Of a DNA stretch of 64,000 nucleotides, positions 51,301-59,898 are shown piece by piece (position 1 is the stretch's first letter; every line of letters begins with the position of its first letter). Origin of the DNA: Luteibacter aegosomatis (GTDB taxonomy: Bacteria; Pseudomonadota; Gammaproteobacteria; Xanthomonadales; Rhodanobacteraceae); contig NZ_CP095740.1 in assembly GCF_023078455.1 (NCBI RefSeq), forward strand, positions 372,001 through 436,000. Reading direction: 5' to 3'. A program made the position numbers and the translations under genes. Under the pieces are notes generated by a model that saw only the letters and a list, made by a program, of their open reading frames with translations, did no database searches and had not been told where the DNA came from.

Positions 51301-51525
51301 ACCGCGCTGGCGATGATCATCGGCATGGCGCCGATGGCGCTCGGCCTCGGTGAAGGCGGCGAGCAGAACGCGCCGCTCGGCCGCGCCGTGATCGGCGGCC
51401 TCATCTTCGCCACCACGGCCACGCTGTTCTTCGTACCCGTCGTCTTCAGCATCATCCACGGCCGTCGTGGCCATCCGTCTTCCACCCCGGTGAACGCCTC
51501 CGGAGAGCCCGTCCATGTCGTCTGA
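48322..51525 (+). CDS. RND efflux transporter permease
   Basis: A 1067-residue inner-membrane RND pump. ATG 48322 opens the first membrane helix (RPYTFVVLALLILIVGPLAAL). Two large periplasmic loops and twelve membrane segments are present. The proton-relay Asp pair of helix 4 is in GILVDDATV (about 403-404). In helix 10 the essential Lys of AcrB (SAKNAIL) is Ala here: GVATANSIL (about 957). This marks a distinct RND subgroup, with a different proton relay. First gene of an RND-MFP-OMF operon; the next gene overlaps its end by 11 bases. Substrate not predictable. Confidence 0.9.
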   Translation: MIGIVRIALQRPYTFVVLALLILIVGPLAALRTPTDIFPDIKIPVIAVVWQYNGLPPDQMVGRVSSPFERVLTTTVNDVEHIEASSIQGFGIIKIFFQPTVDIRTANAQVTAVAQTLLRQLPQGTTPPLILNYNASTVPIIQLALSGKGLTEQNLGDLGLNIIRPQLTSVPGAAIPYPFGGKTRQVQIDIDPPALQARGLSAQDVANALAAQNLITPVGTQKIGEYEYTLQLNNSPSDINELGNLPIKSVNGATVFIRDVAHVRDGAPPQTNIVHVDGNRSVLITVLKNGSASTLAIIQGIKDRVKSMKDALPEALTIAPIGDQSLFVSGAIAGVAREGVIAAALTSLMILLFLGSWRSTVIIATSIPLAILGSIAMLSAFGETMNIMTLGGLALAVGILVDDATVTIENINWHLEHGKDVETAILDGAAQIVTPAFVSLLCICIVFVPMFFLEGVARFLFVPMAEAVMFAMICSFILSRTLVPTMAKYLLKPHGHDDPHGDQRTPSRNPLVRFQRGFEARFERFRESYHGLLDLALAHRKVFTIGFMAFVLLSFLLVPALGRNFFPAVDSGQILMHVRAPVGTRVEETANLFAAVTKEVRRVIPPEELGTVVDNMGLSSSGINNTYNNTGTIGSQDGDIQISLKEDHRPTADYVRELREKLPRLFPTATFSFPPADIISQILNFGSPAPIDLQVRGPNVSANFAYASKLLREIRRVPGVVDARIQQSQASPGFNVDVDRSRAQQVGITERDVTSSLGVNLAGSSQIAPTFWLNPDNGVSYPIVMQTPQYSIDSLPDLANVPISASSGNGGSQILGGLANFTRTTTSAVVSQYNIQSMVEIFATTQDRDLGAVAADIQKIIDAHKKDLPKASSTALLGQVQTMNSAFSGLILGLIGAIVLIYLLIVVNFQSWSDPFVIVTALPAAIAGIIWILFATHTTLSVPALTGAIMCMGVATANSILVVSFCRERLAETGDAVKAALEGGFVRFRPVLMTALAMIIGMAPMALGLGEGGEQNAPLGRAVIGGLIFATTATLFFVPVVFSIIHGRRGHPSSTPVNASGEPVHVV

Positions 51526-52690
51526 TAACCTGCATCGTCCCTCGTCGCGTCGCCTTCGCCTGGTCGGCATCATCGCGGGCATCGTCGTTCTCGCCGTCGT
51601 CGTGGCGGGCGTGGCCACCCGGGCCAACGACGCGCGCAAGCTGCGCGAATGGACCGACGACCAGGCCGTGCCCACGGTGAACCTCGTGCACCCGGAAGGT
51701 AACCAGGGTGGCGGTGACCTGCAGCTGCCGGCGCGGTTGCAGGCGTTTGCCCGCGCACCGATCTACGCGCGCACCAGCGGTTACCTGAAGTCGTGGAAGT
51801 TCGACATCGGCCAGAAGGTGAAGGCCGGCGACGTGCTCGGCGAGATCGAAACGCCCGACCTCGACCAGCAGCTGCTGCAGGCGAAGGCCGACCTGGCCAG
51901 CGCACGTGCCAACGAAGCCCTGGCGCAGACCACCGCGAAGCGCTGGCAGTCGATGCGCGATTCGGACTCGGTGTCCAAGCAGGAAGTCGACGAGAAGACC
52001 GGCGACTACGAGGCCAAGCACGCGCTCGCGCAGGCGGCCCAGGCCAACCTGGAACGCATCCAGGCCACCAAGGGATTCGCGAAGCTCGTCGCGCCGTTCG
52101 ACGGCGTGGTCACCGCGCGCGAGACCGACGTCGGCGCGCTCATCAACGCCGGCGGCGGTGGGCAGGAACTCTTCGTGGTGTCCGACACGCGCAAGCTGCG
52201 CCTGTACGTCAACGTGCCGCAGAACTACGCGCCGGCGATCAAGCAGGGCGCTCAGGTGAAGCTCAGCGTGCCCGAGTATCCTGGCCAGACGTTCACCGGC
52301 ACGGTCGAGTCGTCGTCGGCGGCGATCAACGCCGCCAGCGGCACCACGCTGGTACAGGTCGCGGTGGACAACCAGGACGGACGACTGCTCCCCGGCGCCT
52401 ACGCGAGCGTCACCTTCGACCTGCCGGCCAATGCCGCGCTGTACCGCGTGCCGGCCAGTGCGCTCGTCTACGACGAGAAGGGCCTGCGCGTGGCGGTGGT
52501 CGACGCGCAGAACAAGGTGACGTTCCGCACGGTCACCATCGCCCAGGACTTCGGCAAGACGGTGCAGCTCGCCTCCGGCATCCAGGGCGACGATCGGCTC
52601 ATCGAGAGCCCGCCCGACGGCCTCGCCGACGGCGACACCGTGCGCGTGAGCCAGCCCAAGCCGTCGGAAGGCGATCATGCCAAGGCATAA
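51515..52690 (+). CDS. RND efflux periplasmic adaptor (MFP)
   Basis: A 391-residue membrane fusion protein. ATG 51515. One N-terminal anchor (VGIIAGIVVLAVVVAGVA) and no lipobox; half-lipoyl domain YARTSGYLKSWKFDIGQKVKAGDVLGEIE split by a helical hairpin (DQQLLQAKADLASARANEAL), second half LVAPFDGVVTAR, then beta-barrel and membrane-proximal domains. It connects the RND pump to the outer-membrane channel. It overlaps the pump gene by 11 bases and the OMF gene by 14, so the three subunits are coupled. This is less usual than MFP-first order. Confidence 0.92.
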   Translation: MSSDNLHRPSSRRLRLVGIIAGIVVLAVVVAGVATRANDARKLREWTDDQAVPTVNLVHPEGNQGGGDLQLPARLQAFARAPIYARTSGYLKSWKFDIGQKVKAGDVLGEIETPDLDQQLLQAKADLASARANEALAQTTAKRWQSMRDSDSVSKQEVDEKTGDYEAKHALAQAAQANLERIQATKGFAKLVAPFDGVVTARETDVGALINAGGGGQELFVVSDTRKLRLYVNVPQNYAPAIKQGAQVKLSVPEYPGQTFTGTVESSSAAINAASGTTLVQVAVDNQDGRLLPGAYASVTFDLPANAALYRVPASALVYDEKGLRVAVVDAQNKVTFRTVTIAQDFGKTVQLASGIQGDDRLIESPPDGLADGDTVRVSQPKPSEGDHAKA

Positions 52691-54122
52691 CCCGATGATC
52701 CTCCGCCGTGCCCTCGGTGGGCTGCTGGTGTCCGCGGGCCTGTCCGCGTGCTCGCTCGCGCCGACCTACAAGGCACCCGACGTGCCGGTGGCGCCGCAGT
52801 ACGCCAGTGCCGATTCGCCCTGGGTGGAAGCGAAGCCCGCCGATCACCTCGACCGCGACGCGTGGTGGAAACTCTACGGCGACGGCCGCCTCGACGACCT
52901 GCAGGGTCGCCTGCTGGCCAACAACGCCACGCTGGCCGCCGCCTTGGCGCATTACCAGCAGGCCGAGGCTTTCACCAAGCAGGTGCGTGCCGGATTGTTT
53001 CCGACGATCGGCCTGAACGGCAACGCCAGCCGCAACCGCGAATCCGACACGCGTCCGCTGCGCGGCGCCACGTCGCCGGCATACTACGACTCGTACACCA
53101 TCGGTGCGCAGCTCGACTACGAAGTGGACCTGTGGGGCCGCGTGCGCGACACGGTGGCGGCGGGTAACGCCGAGCAGGCCGCGTCGGCGGCCGATCTCGC
53201 GTCGGCGCGCCTGAGCCTGCAGGCGCAACTCGCCGACAGCTACCTCCAGCTCAACGGCTTCGATCGCCAGATCAAGGTGCTCAACGAGAGCATCGACGCG
53301 TTCAGCAAGGCGTTGCAGCTCACGCAGTCGCGCCACGACGGCGGTATCGCCTCGGGTCTGGACGTGGCGCGTGCGCAGACGCAGTTGTCCGATGCCAAGT
53401 CGCAACTGACCCAGGCGCAGGCACAGCGTGCGCTCGTGCTGCACGCCATCGCCGTCCTGGTGGGCGATTCGGCGTCGACCTTCCAGCTCGCCACCAACGA
53501 CGCGAAGGTCGAGGTGCCGAAAGTGCCGCTCGACGTGCCGTCGACGCTGCTGCAGCGCCGTCCCGACGTGGCCGCCGCGGAGCGCCGTACCGCCGCCGCC
53601 AATGCGCAGATCGGCGTGGCCCGTTCGGCCTTCTTCCCGCAGCTCACGCTGGACGGGCAGGGCGGTTGGCAGAGCGACCGGTGGGGCAGCATCGCCACGG
53701 CGCCGAACCGCTTCTGGGCGATCGGCCCGTCGTTGCTGCTCAACGTGTTCGACGGCGGCCGTCGCAAGGCCGTGGTGGAATCGGCCAGGGCCGCCACGGA
53801 CGAAGCCGGCGCGAAGTATCGCGACGTGGTGCTCAATGCCTTCGCCCAGGTGGAAGACAACCTCACCCTGTTGCGCGACCTCGGCACGGCGCTCACCGAC
53901 CAGCGCGCGGCGGCCGACGCGGCGCAGCGTTCGGTCGATCTGTCGCTCAACCGCTACCGCGAAGGCGCGGTCGGTTACCTCGACGTGGTGCAGGCGCAGA
54001 CCGCCGCGCTCGATGCGCGTCGCAGCGTGATCGACCTGGAGACGCGGCAGTTGCGTGCGAGCGTGCAGCTGATCCGGGCGCTGGGTGGCGGCTGGTCGTC
54101 CGCCGGCGATACGCCGACGTAA
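52677..54122 (+). CDS. Outer-membrane efflux lipoprotein, NodT/OprM family
   Basis: A 481-residue outer-membrane channel. ATG 52677 overlaps the adaptor gene; ATG 52695 is an alternative. A signal peptide ends in the lipobox LSAC followed by SLAPTYKAPDVPV, typical of NodT-type factors. Two OEP repeats with long coiled-coil helices follow; characteristic segments are YEVDLWGRVRDTV, RRPDVAAAERRTAAANAQIGVARSAFFPQ and LLLNVFDGGRR. Last gene of the operon. Confidence 0.93.
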   Translation: MPRHNPMILRRALGGLLVSAGLSACSLAPTYKAPDVPVAPQYASADSPWVEAKPADHLDRDAWWKLYGDGRLDDLQGRLLANNATLAAALAHYQQAEAFTKQVRAGLFPTIGLNGNASRNRESDTRPLRGATSPAYYDSYTIGAQLDYEVDLWGRVRDTVAAGNAEQAASAADLASARLSLQAQLADSYLQLNGFDRQIKVLNESIDAFSKALQLTQSRHDGGIASGLDVARAQTQLSDAKSQLTQAQAQRALVLHAIAVLVGDSASTFQLATNDAKVEVPKVPLDVPSTLLQRRPDVAAAERRTAAANAQIGVARSAFFPQLTLDGQGGWQSDRWGSIATAPNRFWAIGPSLLLNVFDGGRRKAVVESARAATDEAGAKYRDVVLNAFAQVEDNLTLLRDLGTALTDQRAAADAAQRSVDLSLNRYREGAVGYLDVVQAQTAALDARRSVIDLETRQLRASVQLIRALGGGWSSAGDTPT

Positions 54123-54165
54123 TCCGTTACGGTTCGGCGAGCCGCCCGGATAATCCGTGAGAAGC

Positions 54166-54205
54166 AGCCAGCCGGGGATCGACTTCGTCGGCACGCCGGC
54201 TGGCT
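54166..54205. terminator. Terminator-like hairpin between convergent OMF and adhP genes
   Basis: A perfect 10-bp stem AGCCAGCCGG/CCGGCTGGCT with a 20-base loop between the converging gene ends. No T tract follows, so Rho-dependent ending with 3' protection is more likely than intrinsic termination. Confidence 0.5.
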
Positions 54206-54249
54206 CCCATCCGGGTGCTGACGCGACCCGCCGGGCGTCGTGGTAAGCC

Positions 54250-55278
54250 TTAACTCCGCGTATCCAACACGACCCGGCCCTCGATCCGGCCCTCGCGCAT
54301 ACGGCGAAACACGTCGTTGACGTTCTCCAAACGGTCCGTCGTCACGGTGGCCCTCACCTTGCCGGCCTTGGCGAAGTCCAGCGACTCCTGCAGATCCAGC
54401 CGGGTGCCCACGATGGATCCGCGCACGGTCACGCCGTTGAGCACCATGTCGAAGATGGACAGGTCGAACGTGCCGGGGGGTAATCCGTTGAGCGACACGG
54501 TGCCGCCTCGGCGCACCATGTTGATGGCCTGGCTGAACGCCTTGGGCGATACCGCGGTCACCAGGGCGCCATGCGCACCGCCGACCTCTCTCTTCACGAC
54601 CGCCACCGGATCGGCATGCAGTGCGTTGACGGTAAGTTGCGCGCCCAGCCGGCGAGCCAGGTCGAGCTTGGCGTCGTCGATATCCACGGCCACCACGTTC
54701 AATCCCATGGCGTTGGCGTACTGCACGGCCATGTGGCCGAGTCCTCCAATGCCGGAGATCACGACCCATTGGCCGGGGCGGGTATCGGTAACCTTCAAGC
54801 CCTTGTAGACGGTAACGCCCGCGCACAACACCGGGGCGATTTCCACGAAACCGATGCCGTCGGGAAGGTGCCCCACATAATCCGCCGCCGCCAAAGCGTA
54901 CTCCGCGAAACCGCCATTGACGGAATAGCCGGTATTCCTCTGCGTCTCGCACAAGGTTTCCCAACCGCCCAGGCAATGTTCACAATGACCGCAAGCCGAA
55001 TACAGCCAGGGAACGCCCACGCGATCACCTTCCTTCAGGTGCGTCACGCCGGGACCTGTCGCCACCACGTAGCCCACACCTTCGTGACCAGGGATGAAAG
55101 GAGGGTTGGGCTTCACCGGCCAATCGCCGTCCACCGCGTGCAGGTCCGTGTGGCAAACGCCGCACGCCTCGATCTTCACCAGCACCTCGCCCAGGCCTGG
55201 CGTGGGTACCGGCACCTCTTCGATGGTCAGTGGCTTCCCGAAGGCGCGCACTACGGCTGCTTTCATGGTCTTGCTCAT
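54250..55278 (-). CDS. adhP: Zinc-dependent alcohol dehydrogenase, AdhP type
   Basis: A 342-residue NAD(P)-linked MDR alcohol dehydrogenase. Of several in-frame ATGs, 55278 (MSKTMKAAV) is chosen because GAGGAG lies seven bases before it. The catalytic zinc is in [12 protein letters not shown] and GHEGVG; the structural zinc loop is [15 protein letters not shown] with all four Cys; [13 protein letters not shown] is the dinucleotide fold. It follows the aldehyde dehydrogenase gene by about 90 bases, so together they could carry alcohol to acid. Confidence 0.93.
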   Translation of the reverse strand: MSKTMKAAVVRAFGKPLTIEEVPVPTPGLGEVLVKIEACGVCHTDLHAVDGDWPVKPNPPFIPGHEGVGYVVATGPGVTHLKEGDRVGVPWLYSACGHCEHCLGGWETLCETQRNTGYSVNGGFAEYALAAADYVGHLPDGIGFVEIAPVLCAGVTVYKGLKVTDTRPGQWVVISGIGGLGHMAVQYANAMGLNVVAVDIDDAKLDLARRLGAQLTVNALHADPVAVVKREVGGAHGALVTAVSPKAFSQAINMVRRGGTVSLNGLPPGTFDLSIFDMVLNGVTVRGSIVGTRLDLQESLDFAKAGKVRATVTTDRLENVNDVFRRMREGRIEGRVVLDTRS

Positions 55279-55369
55279 CGACATACTCCTCGTCACGTAC
55301 CTTGATGTCGTCACCTGCCCGTGCGGTCGCCCCACGGGTACCCGCGAATCGGGACAAGCGCCTTACGCG

Positions 55370-56761
55370 TCAGAACGCGCCGTCGATATCCGTCACGGCG
55401 ATCAACTTGTGGTTCACGAATTCCTTGATGCCCAGACCCGTGAGTTCGCGACCGTATCCGGAGCGCCGCACGCCGCCGAAGGGAAGGTCTGCCGCCACGC
55501 CAGTGGGGTGGTTGATGTAAACCATGCCGGTGGAGATCTTCCGTGCCACTTCGATACCGTGCTCGATGTCGGTGGTAAACACCGAGCCGCCCAGTCCGAA
55601 GGGGGAATCGTTGGCGATGCGGATGGCATCCGTTTCGTCCTTGGCGCGAATCACCTGCGAAACCGGTCCGAAGAATTCCCAGTAGCGCGCCGGGTTGTCC
55701 TCGCTCACGTCGCTCAGAAGTACCGGGCGGAAGAACGCCCCTTTTGAAGGCACCTCCGCACCGATGGCCTCGACCTTGGCTCCGTGCGCGACGGCCTGTT
55801 CGAGCTGCTTCTTCAGGTCGTTCACCGCGCCTTGGGAGGACAGCGGCGCCAGGGTGGTCGACGCCGCCAACGGGTCGCCGGCCCTGAGCTTGGCTACACC
55901 GGCCTTGTATTTCTGAAGAAAGGCGTCGTAGATCTCATCGACCACGATGATGCGCTTGGACGAACAACACACCTGGCCCGCGTTCCAATGGCGCCCCGTG
56001 ACGGCCCACTGCACGGCCTTGTCCAGGTCGGCGTCGGCCAGCACCACGAACGCATCCGCGCCGCCCAGTTCCATCGTGGACTTCTTCAGGGCGCTTCCCG
56101 CCTGGGCAGCCACTACCGCGCCCGCGCCTTCCGAGCCCGTCAGCGCCACGCCCTGCACGCGCGGATCGTCGATGATCGACTTGAGCTGATCGCGGGTGGC
56201 ATAGAGGTTGGTGAAGCCGCCCGGCGGCAACCCGGCTTCGCGAAACAATCTTTCGAAGGCCGCCGCGCACTGCGGCACGTTGGATGCGTGCTTGAGGATC
56301 AGTACATTGCCGGCCGCCAGCTGGGGTGCAGCGATGCGAACGATCTGGTAATACGGAAAATTCCACGGCTCGACGGCCAACAAGATGCCTTGGGGTACAT
56401 GCTCGATCCACGATTCCGTGTAGGACGCATGTCCGCTGGACAACATCTCGGGCGCCAGCAAGGACGCTGCGTGCTCGACGTAGTACTCCAGGATCAGGGC
56501 GCACAACTCGACCTCAGCCTCGGCTTCGCCGATGACCTTGCCCATTTCGAGCGTAAGGAGCCGGGCATAGTCCGTGTGACTCCCGCGCAGGAGATCAGCG
56601 GCTTTTTGCAGGACGTTCACGCGATCGGCGACACGCACGTCCTTCCACGTATCGAACATGGCTTGTGCCTGGTCGAGGGCTCGCGCGACGTCCATGTCGG
56701 TGGCGTCGGGGAAGGTCTTCTCGGTTTCACCGGTGTACGGATTGATGGTTGCATAAGACAT
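55370..56761 (-). CDS. NAD(P)-dependent succinate-semialdehyde-type aldehyde dehydrogenase
   Basis: A 463-residue aldehyde dehydrogenase of the short (about 460) SSADH class. ATG 56761 opens MSYATINPYTGETEK, typical of Sad/YneI-like enzymes. The coenzyme helix is ALTGSEGAGAVVAAQAG; the general base Glu is in TMELGGADAFVVL; the catalytic Cys is in GQVCCSSKR (two adjacent Cys); EFFGPVSQV is the conserved FGP motif. The substrate may be succinate semialdehyde or another short aldehyde. It lies between the transhydrogenase genes and adhP on one strand. Confidence 0.88.
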   Translation of the reverse strand: MSYATINPYTGETEKTFPDATDMDVARALDQAQAMFDTWKDVRVADRVNVLQKAADLLRGSHTDYARLLTLEMGKVIGEAEAEVELCALILEYYVEHAASLLAPEMLSSGHASYTESWIEHVPQGILLAVEPWNFPYYQIVRIAAPQLAAGNVLILKHASNVPQCAAAFERLFREAGLPPGGFTNLYATRDQLKSIIDDPRVQGVALTGSEGAGAVVAAQAGSALKKSTMELGGADAFVVLADADLDKAVQWAVTGRHWNAGQVCCSSKRIIVVDEIYDAFLQKYKAGVAKLRAGDPLAASTTLAPLSSQGAVNDLKKQLEQAVAHGAKVEAIGAEVPSKGAFFRPVLLSDVSEDNPARYWEFFGPVSQVIRAKDETDAIRIANDSPFGLGGSVFTTDIEHGIEVARKISTGMVYINHPTGVAADLPFGGVRRSGYGRELTGLGIKEFVNHKLIAVTDIDGAF

Positions 56762-56843
56762 GGACGGTCCCTTCTGTGCGGTGCCCGCACCTTCGGCAAG
56801 CCGACGGGCGGATGGGAGGAATAGGGGCGCGATACGCGTCGTG

Positions 56844-58250
56844 TCAGTGGGTGGGCAAGTCCTTGATGGCCTGCACCATGGTCGTCAGCACGGCCAGTGC
56901 ATCGCCGTACACCATGCTGCAGTTGTCTCCGTAGAACAGCAGGTTCTCCACGCCGGCGTAGCCCTTGCCCTGTCCACGCTTGATGACATAGACCTGATGG
57001 GCCTGGTCGACGTTGAGGATGGGCATGCCGTAGATGGGAGAACTCGTGTCGGTGCGTGCGGCCGGGTTCACCACGTCGTTGGCGCCGATCACCAGCGCAA
57101 CGTCGGTCCTGGCGAAGCTGTCGTTGATGTCTTCCATGTCGAAGATGAGGTCGTAAGGCACGCCGGCTTCGGCCAACAGCACGTTCATGTGTCCTGGCAT
57201 GCGCCCGGCCACGGGATGGATGGCGAACTTCACATCCACATCCGCCGCCTGTAACAGCGTCACGAACTCACGCAGCTTGGCCTGGGCCTGCGCGACCGCC
57301 AAACCGTAGCCGGGCACGACGATGACGCTGCTCGCGTACCGCATGGTGACGGCGGCATCCGCGGCATCGGCCGCCTTCATGTGCCCCAGCACCTCGTCGC
57401 TCCCCGTGCCCTCGCTTTCGCCGAACCGACTGAACCATATGTTGGCCAGCGAGCGGTTCATCGCCTTGGCCATCAGCAGGGTCAGCAAGGTGCCTGCCGA
57501 ACCGACCACCATGCCCGCGATCATCAGGGCGGGGTTGTGCAAGGCAAAGCCTTCCAGTCCCACGGCGAGGCCGGTGAAAGCGTTGTAGAGCGAGATCACG
57601 ACGGGCATGTCCGCGCCACCGATGGGCAGGGTGGTCAAAACACCCACGGCCAAGGCGCCGACGAAGAACAGCCCCAGGTACCCGGGTGTAGCGACACCTG
57701 CGATCACCGCACCGGCCAGCCCTAGCGTCGACAGCAGCACCAGCGCATTAAGGACACCCTGTCCCTTGAACCGCCAGGCGCTACGCATGCGCCCGTCCAG
57801 CTTGGCCCAGGCCACCAGCGAACCCGACAACGAAACCGAGCCGATCAGGGCGCCCAGGCACGTCACGCCCCACGACAGTCCGTCGGTACCCTGCGGCTCC
57901 GTCAGTTTCACCGCCGCAAGCGCCGCGGCGGCTCCGCCGCCCATGCCGTTGTACAACGCCACCATCTGCGGCATGGCGGTCATCGCGACGCGCTTGCCGC
58001 TTCGCCAAGCCCAACCGATGCCCAGGGCGAGTGCCGCCAGCGCCAGGCCAAGGTTCTCCAGTCGATGCGGTCGAGCCGCTTCATCGACGTCGGCCAGGTA
58101 GCCGAAGGCCGCCAGTACGGCAACCAGCATGCCGATGCCGGCCAGGTCGATGCCTCGTGATGCGGTGGCCGGGGAGGACATCCGCTTCAGACCGAGAATG
58201 AATAACAAGGCGGCGGCGAAACCGCTCAGTTCGACCAGTGTCGACAGCAC
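56844..58250 (-). CDS. pntB: NAD(P) transhydrogenase subunit beta
   Basis: A 468-residue subunit with about nine membrane segments (residues 1-260) and a C-terminal NADP(H)-binding domain (VIVVPGYGLAVAQAQ, HPVAGRMPGHMNVLLAEAGVPYD, VIGANDVVNPAAR, VIKRGQGKGYAGVEN). It forms the proton channel of the proton-translocating transhydrogenase, which makes NADPH from NADH at the cost of proton-motive force. ATG 58250 is three bases past the preceding stop, third in the pnt set. Confidence 0.95.
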   Translation of the reverse strand: MLSTLVELSGFAAALLFILGLKRMSSPATASRGIDLAGIGMLVAVLAAFGYLADVDEAARPHRLENLGLALAALALGIGWAWRSGKRVAMTAMPQMVALYNGMGGGAAAALAAVKLTEPQGTDGLSWGVTCLGALIGSVSLSGSLVAWAKLDGRMRSAWRFKGQGVLNALVLLSTLGLAGAVIAGVATPGYLGLFFVGALAVGVLTTLPIGGADMPVVISLYNAFTGLAVGLEGFALHNPALMIAGMVVGSAGTLLTLLMAKAMNRSLANIWFSRFGESEGTGSDEVLGHMKAADAADAAVTMRYASSVIVVPGYGLAVAQAQAKLREFVTLLQAADVDVKFAIHPVAGRMPGHMNVLLAEAGVPYDLIFDMEDINDSFARTDVALVIGANDVVNPAARTDTSSPIYGMPILNVDQAHQVYVIKRGQGKGYAGVENLLFYGDNCSMVYGDALAVLTTMVQAIKDLPTH

Positions 58251-58253
58251 GCC

Positions 58254-58571
58254 TTACTCCTTCCTCGTTGCCGGACCGGCCATGGGCTTGAACATCGCGA
58301 GCATGCGGTCCGTCACGACATAGCCACCGGCCGCGTTGCCGGCACCGAGCAGTACGCCGATGAACCCGATCGCCTGACCCGTCGTGGTCTGGGCGTTGAA
58401 AAGAGCGTGCAGCGCACCGACCACGACCATGCCGTGAACGAAGTTCGATCCTGACATCAGCGGCGTATGCAGGATCGATGGCACCCGACGGATCACCTCA
58501 TAGCCGGTAAACGCGGCCAGCATGAACACGTACAGGGCGATCAGCCAGCTCATCGACAGATCGACGCTCAC
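58254..58571 (-). CDS. pntAB: NAD(P) transhydrogenase subunit alpha part 2
   Basis: A 105-residue membrane subunit with three hydrophobic segments. GTG 58571 overlaps the preceding stop by four bases (GTGA); ATG 58553 (MSWLIALYVF) would begin straight at the first helix. The block GYEVIRRVPSILHTPLMSG is family-specific. In E. coli this part is fused to PntA; here the subunit is separate, as in three-gene alphaproteobacterial-type operons. Confidence 0.93.
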   Translation of the reverse strand: MSVDLSMSWLIALYVFMLAAFTGYEVIRRVPSILHTPLMSGSNFVHGMVVVGALHALFNAQTTTGQAIGFIGVLLGAGNAAGGYVVTDRMLAMFKPMAGPATRKE

Positions 58572-59728
58572 GTCTGCATCTCCGCGACGGCGGGAGACCG
58601 CGATGACGCCTCGGCATCGCCCATGGCTCCGACATGTCGGATCTCGCCGGCATGGGTCAACAGGGTGCCCGCGATGACCGCATCGTCCAGGTCCAGCGAT
58701 ACGGTCCCGTCCTTGAGGATCAGCCCGAGTAGATGAAAGACGTTCTTCGCATACAGTTCGCTGGCGTGTTGGGCGAGCAGTGAAGGCACGTTGGGTGGAG
58801 CCAGGATCGTCACCGGCCCGACCCTCACCGTCTGGCCCGGCACCGCGCCCTCGCAGTTGCAACCGCCGTCCGCCGCCAGGTCGACGATCACCGAACCGGG
58901 TTTCATCCCGGCGATTTGCGCATGATCGATCAAGCGTGGCGCGGCACGGCCGGGAACACTGGCGGTGGTGACGATGAGGTCGGCCTGCTGGATATGCCGG
59001 GTCAGGACCTCGTGTGCCTTGGCCTGCTCTTCCGCGGTAAGCGCTCGCGCATAACCACCTTCACCCCGCGCATCCACGCCGGTATCCACGAACTTGGCTC
59101 CGACCGATTGCGCCTGCTCCCGGGTCTCCGGACGCACGTCGTAACCTTCCGTGATCGCGCCCAGGCGGTGCGCGGTCGTCAATGCCTGAAGACCCGCCAC
59201 GCCAAGGCCCATCACCAGAACGCGTGCCGCACGCAACGAGCCCACGGCCGTCGTCATCATCGGAAGGATGCGTGGCAGGTGCACCGCACCCAGGAGCGGG
59301 GCGTAGTAACCGGCGAGTGCCGCTTGGCTGGATAGCGCGTCCATGGCTTGTGCGCGGCTGATTCTCGGCACCTTTTCCATGGCGAAGGTGCTGATCCTGC
59401 GATCACGCAGTTGTTCTACCAGCGCCGGCTCCCTGTTCGCATAAACGAAACTGACCAATGCGGCACCGGGACGCATGGCCGCGACGACGTCGGACGGCGG
59501 CGGCTGAACGGCAAGCACGACATCCGCATCGGTCACCATGGCCACCGGGTCGTTCGCTATCGTCGCATCGGCATAGTCGGCATCGGCATAGTGCGCGCCG
59601 AGTCCAGCACCCGCCTGGATCGCCACCGATGCGCCCAGTTTGGTGAGCCCGGACAACGTCGAGGGAACGATCGCGACACGACGCTCATCCGCGTCCGTTT
59701 CTCTTAATACGGCAATCTTGATCGACAT
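58568..59728 (-). CDS. pntAA: NAD(P) transhydrogenase subunit alpha part 1
   Basis: A 386-residue soluble NAD(H)-binding subunit. ATG 59728 opens MSIKIAVLRETDADERRVAI, the alanine dehydrogenase/PNT N-terminal pattern. VMGLGVAGLQALTTAHRLGA is the dinucleotide motif, with GYDVRPETREQAQS the adenosine-specificity stretch; LAADGGCNCEGAVPG follows. First of three pnt genes that overlap or nearly touch, followed by the aldehyde dehydrogenase and adhP genes in the same direction. Confidence 0.94.
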   Translation of the reverse strand: MSIKIAVLRETDADERRVAIVPSTLSGLTKLGASVAIQAGAGLGAHYADADYADATIANDPVAMVTDADVVLAVQPPPSDVVAAMRPGAALVSFVYANREPALVEQLRDRRISTFAMEKVPRISRAQAMDALSSQAALAGYYAPLLGAVHLPRILPMMTTAVGSLRAARVLVMGLGVAGLQALTTAHRLGAITEGYDVRPETREQAQSVGAKFVDTGVDARGEGGYARALTAEEQAKAHEVLTRHIQQADLIVTTASVPGRAAPRLIDHAQIAGMKPGSVIVDLAADGGCNCEGAVPGQTVRVGPVTILAPPNVPSLLAQHASELYAKNVFHLLGLILKDGTVSLDLDDAVIAGTLLTHAGEIRHVGAMGDAEASSRSPAVAEMQT

Positions 59729-59898
59729 CGCCCGGCCTACCGAAAGTCAGCATGGACTCTGACATCGGCGGCGAACCACGACTTGATGCCGATCAATTTC
59801 AGGCGCCTGCCTCACGAACGCCAAGGGCGACACCCGTGGTGGATCCCCCGGCGCGCCCGCTCCGCGGCGGGAAGGGCAAGGCGATGGGCGAGGTCCGA

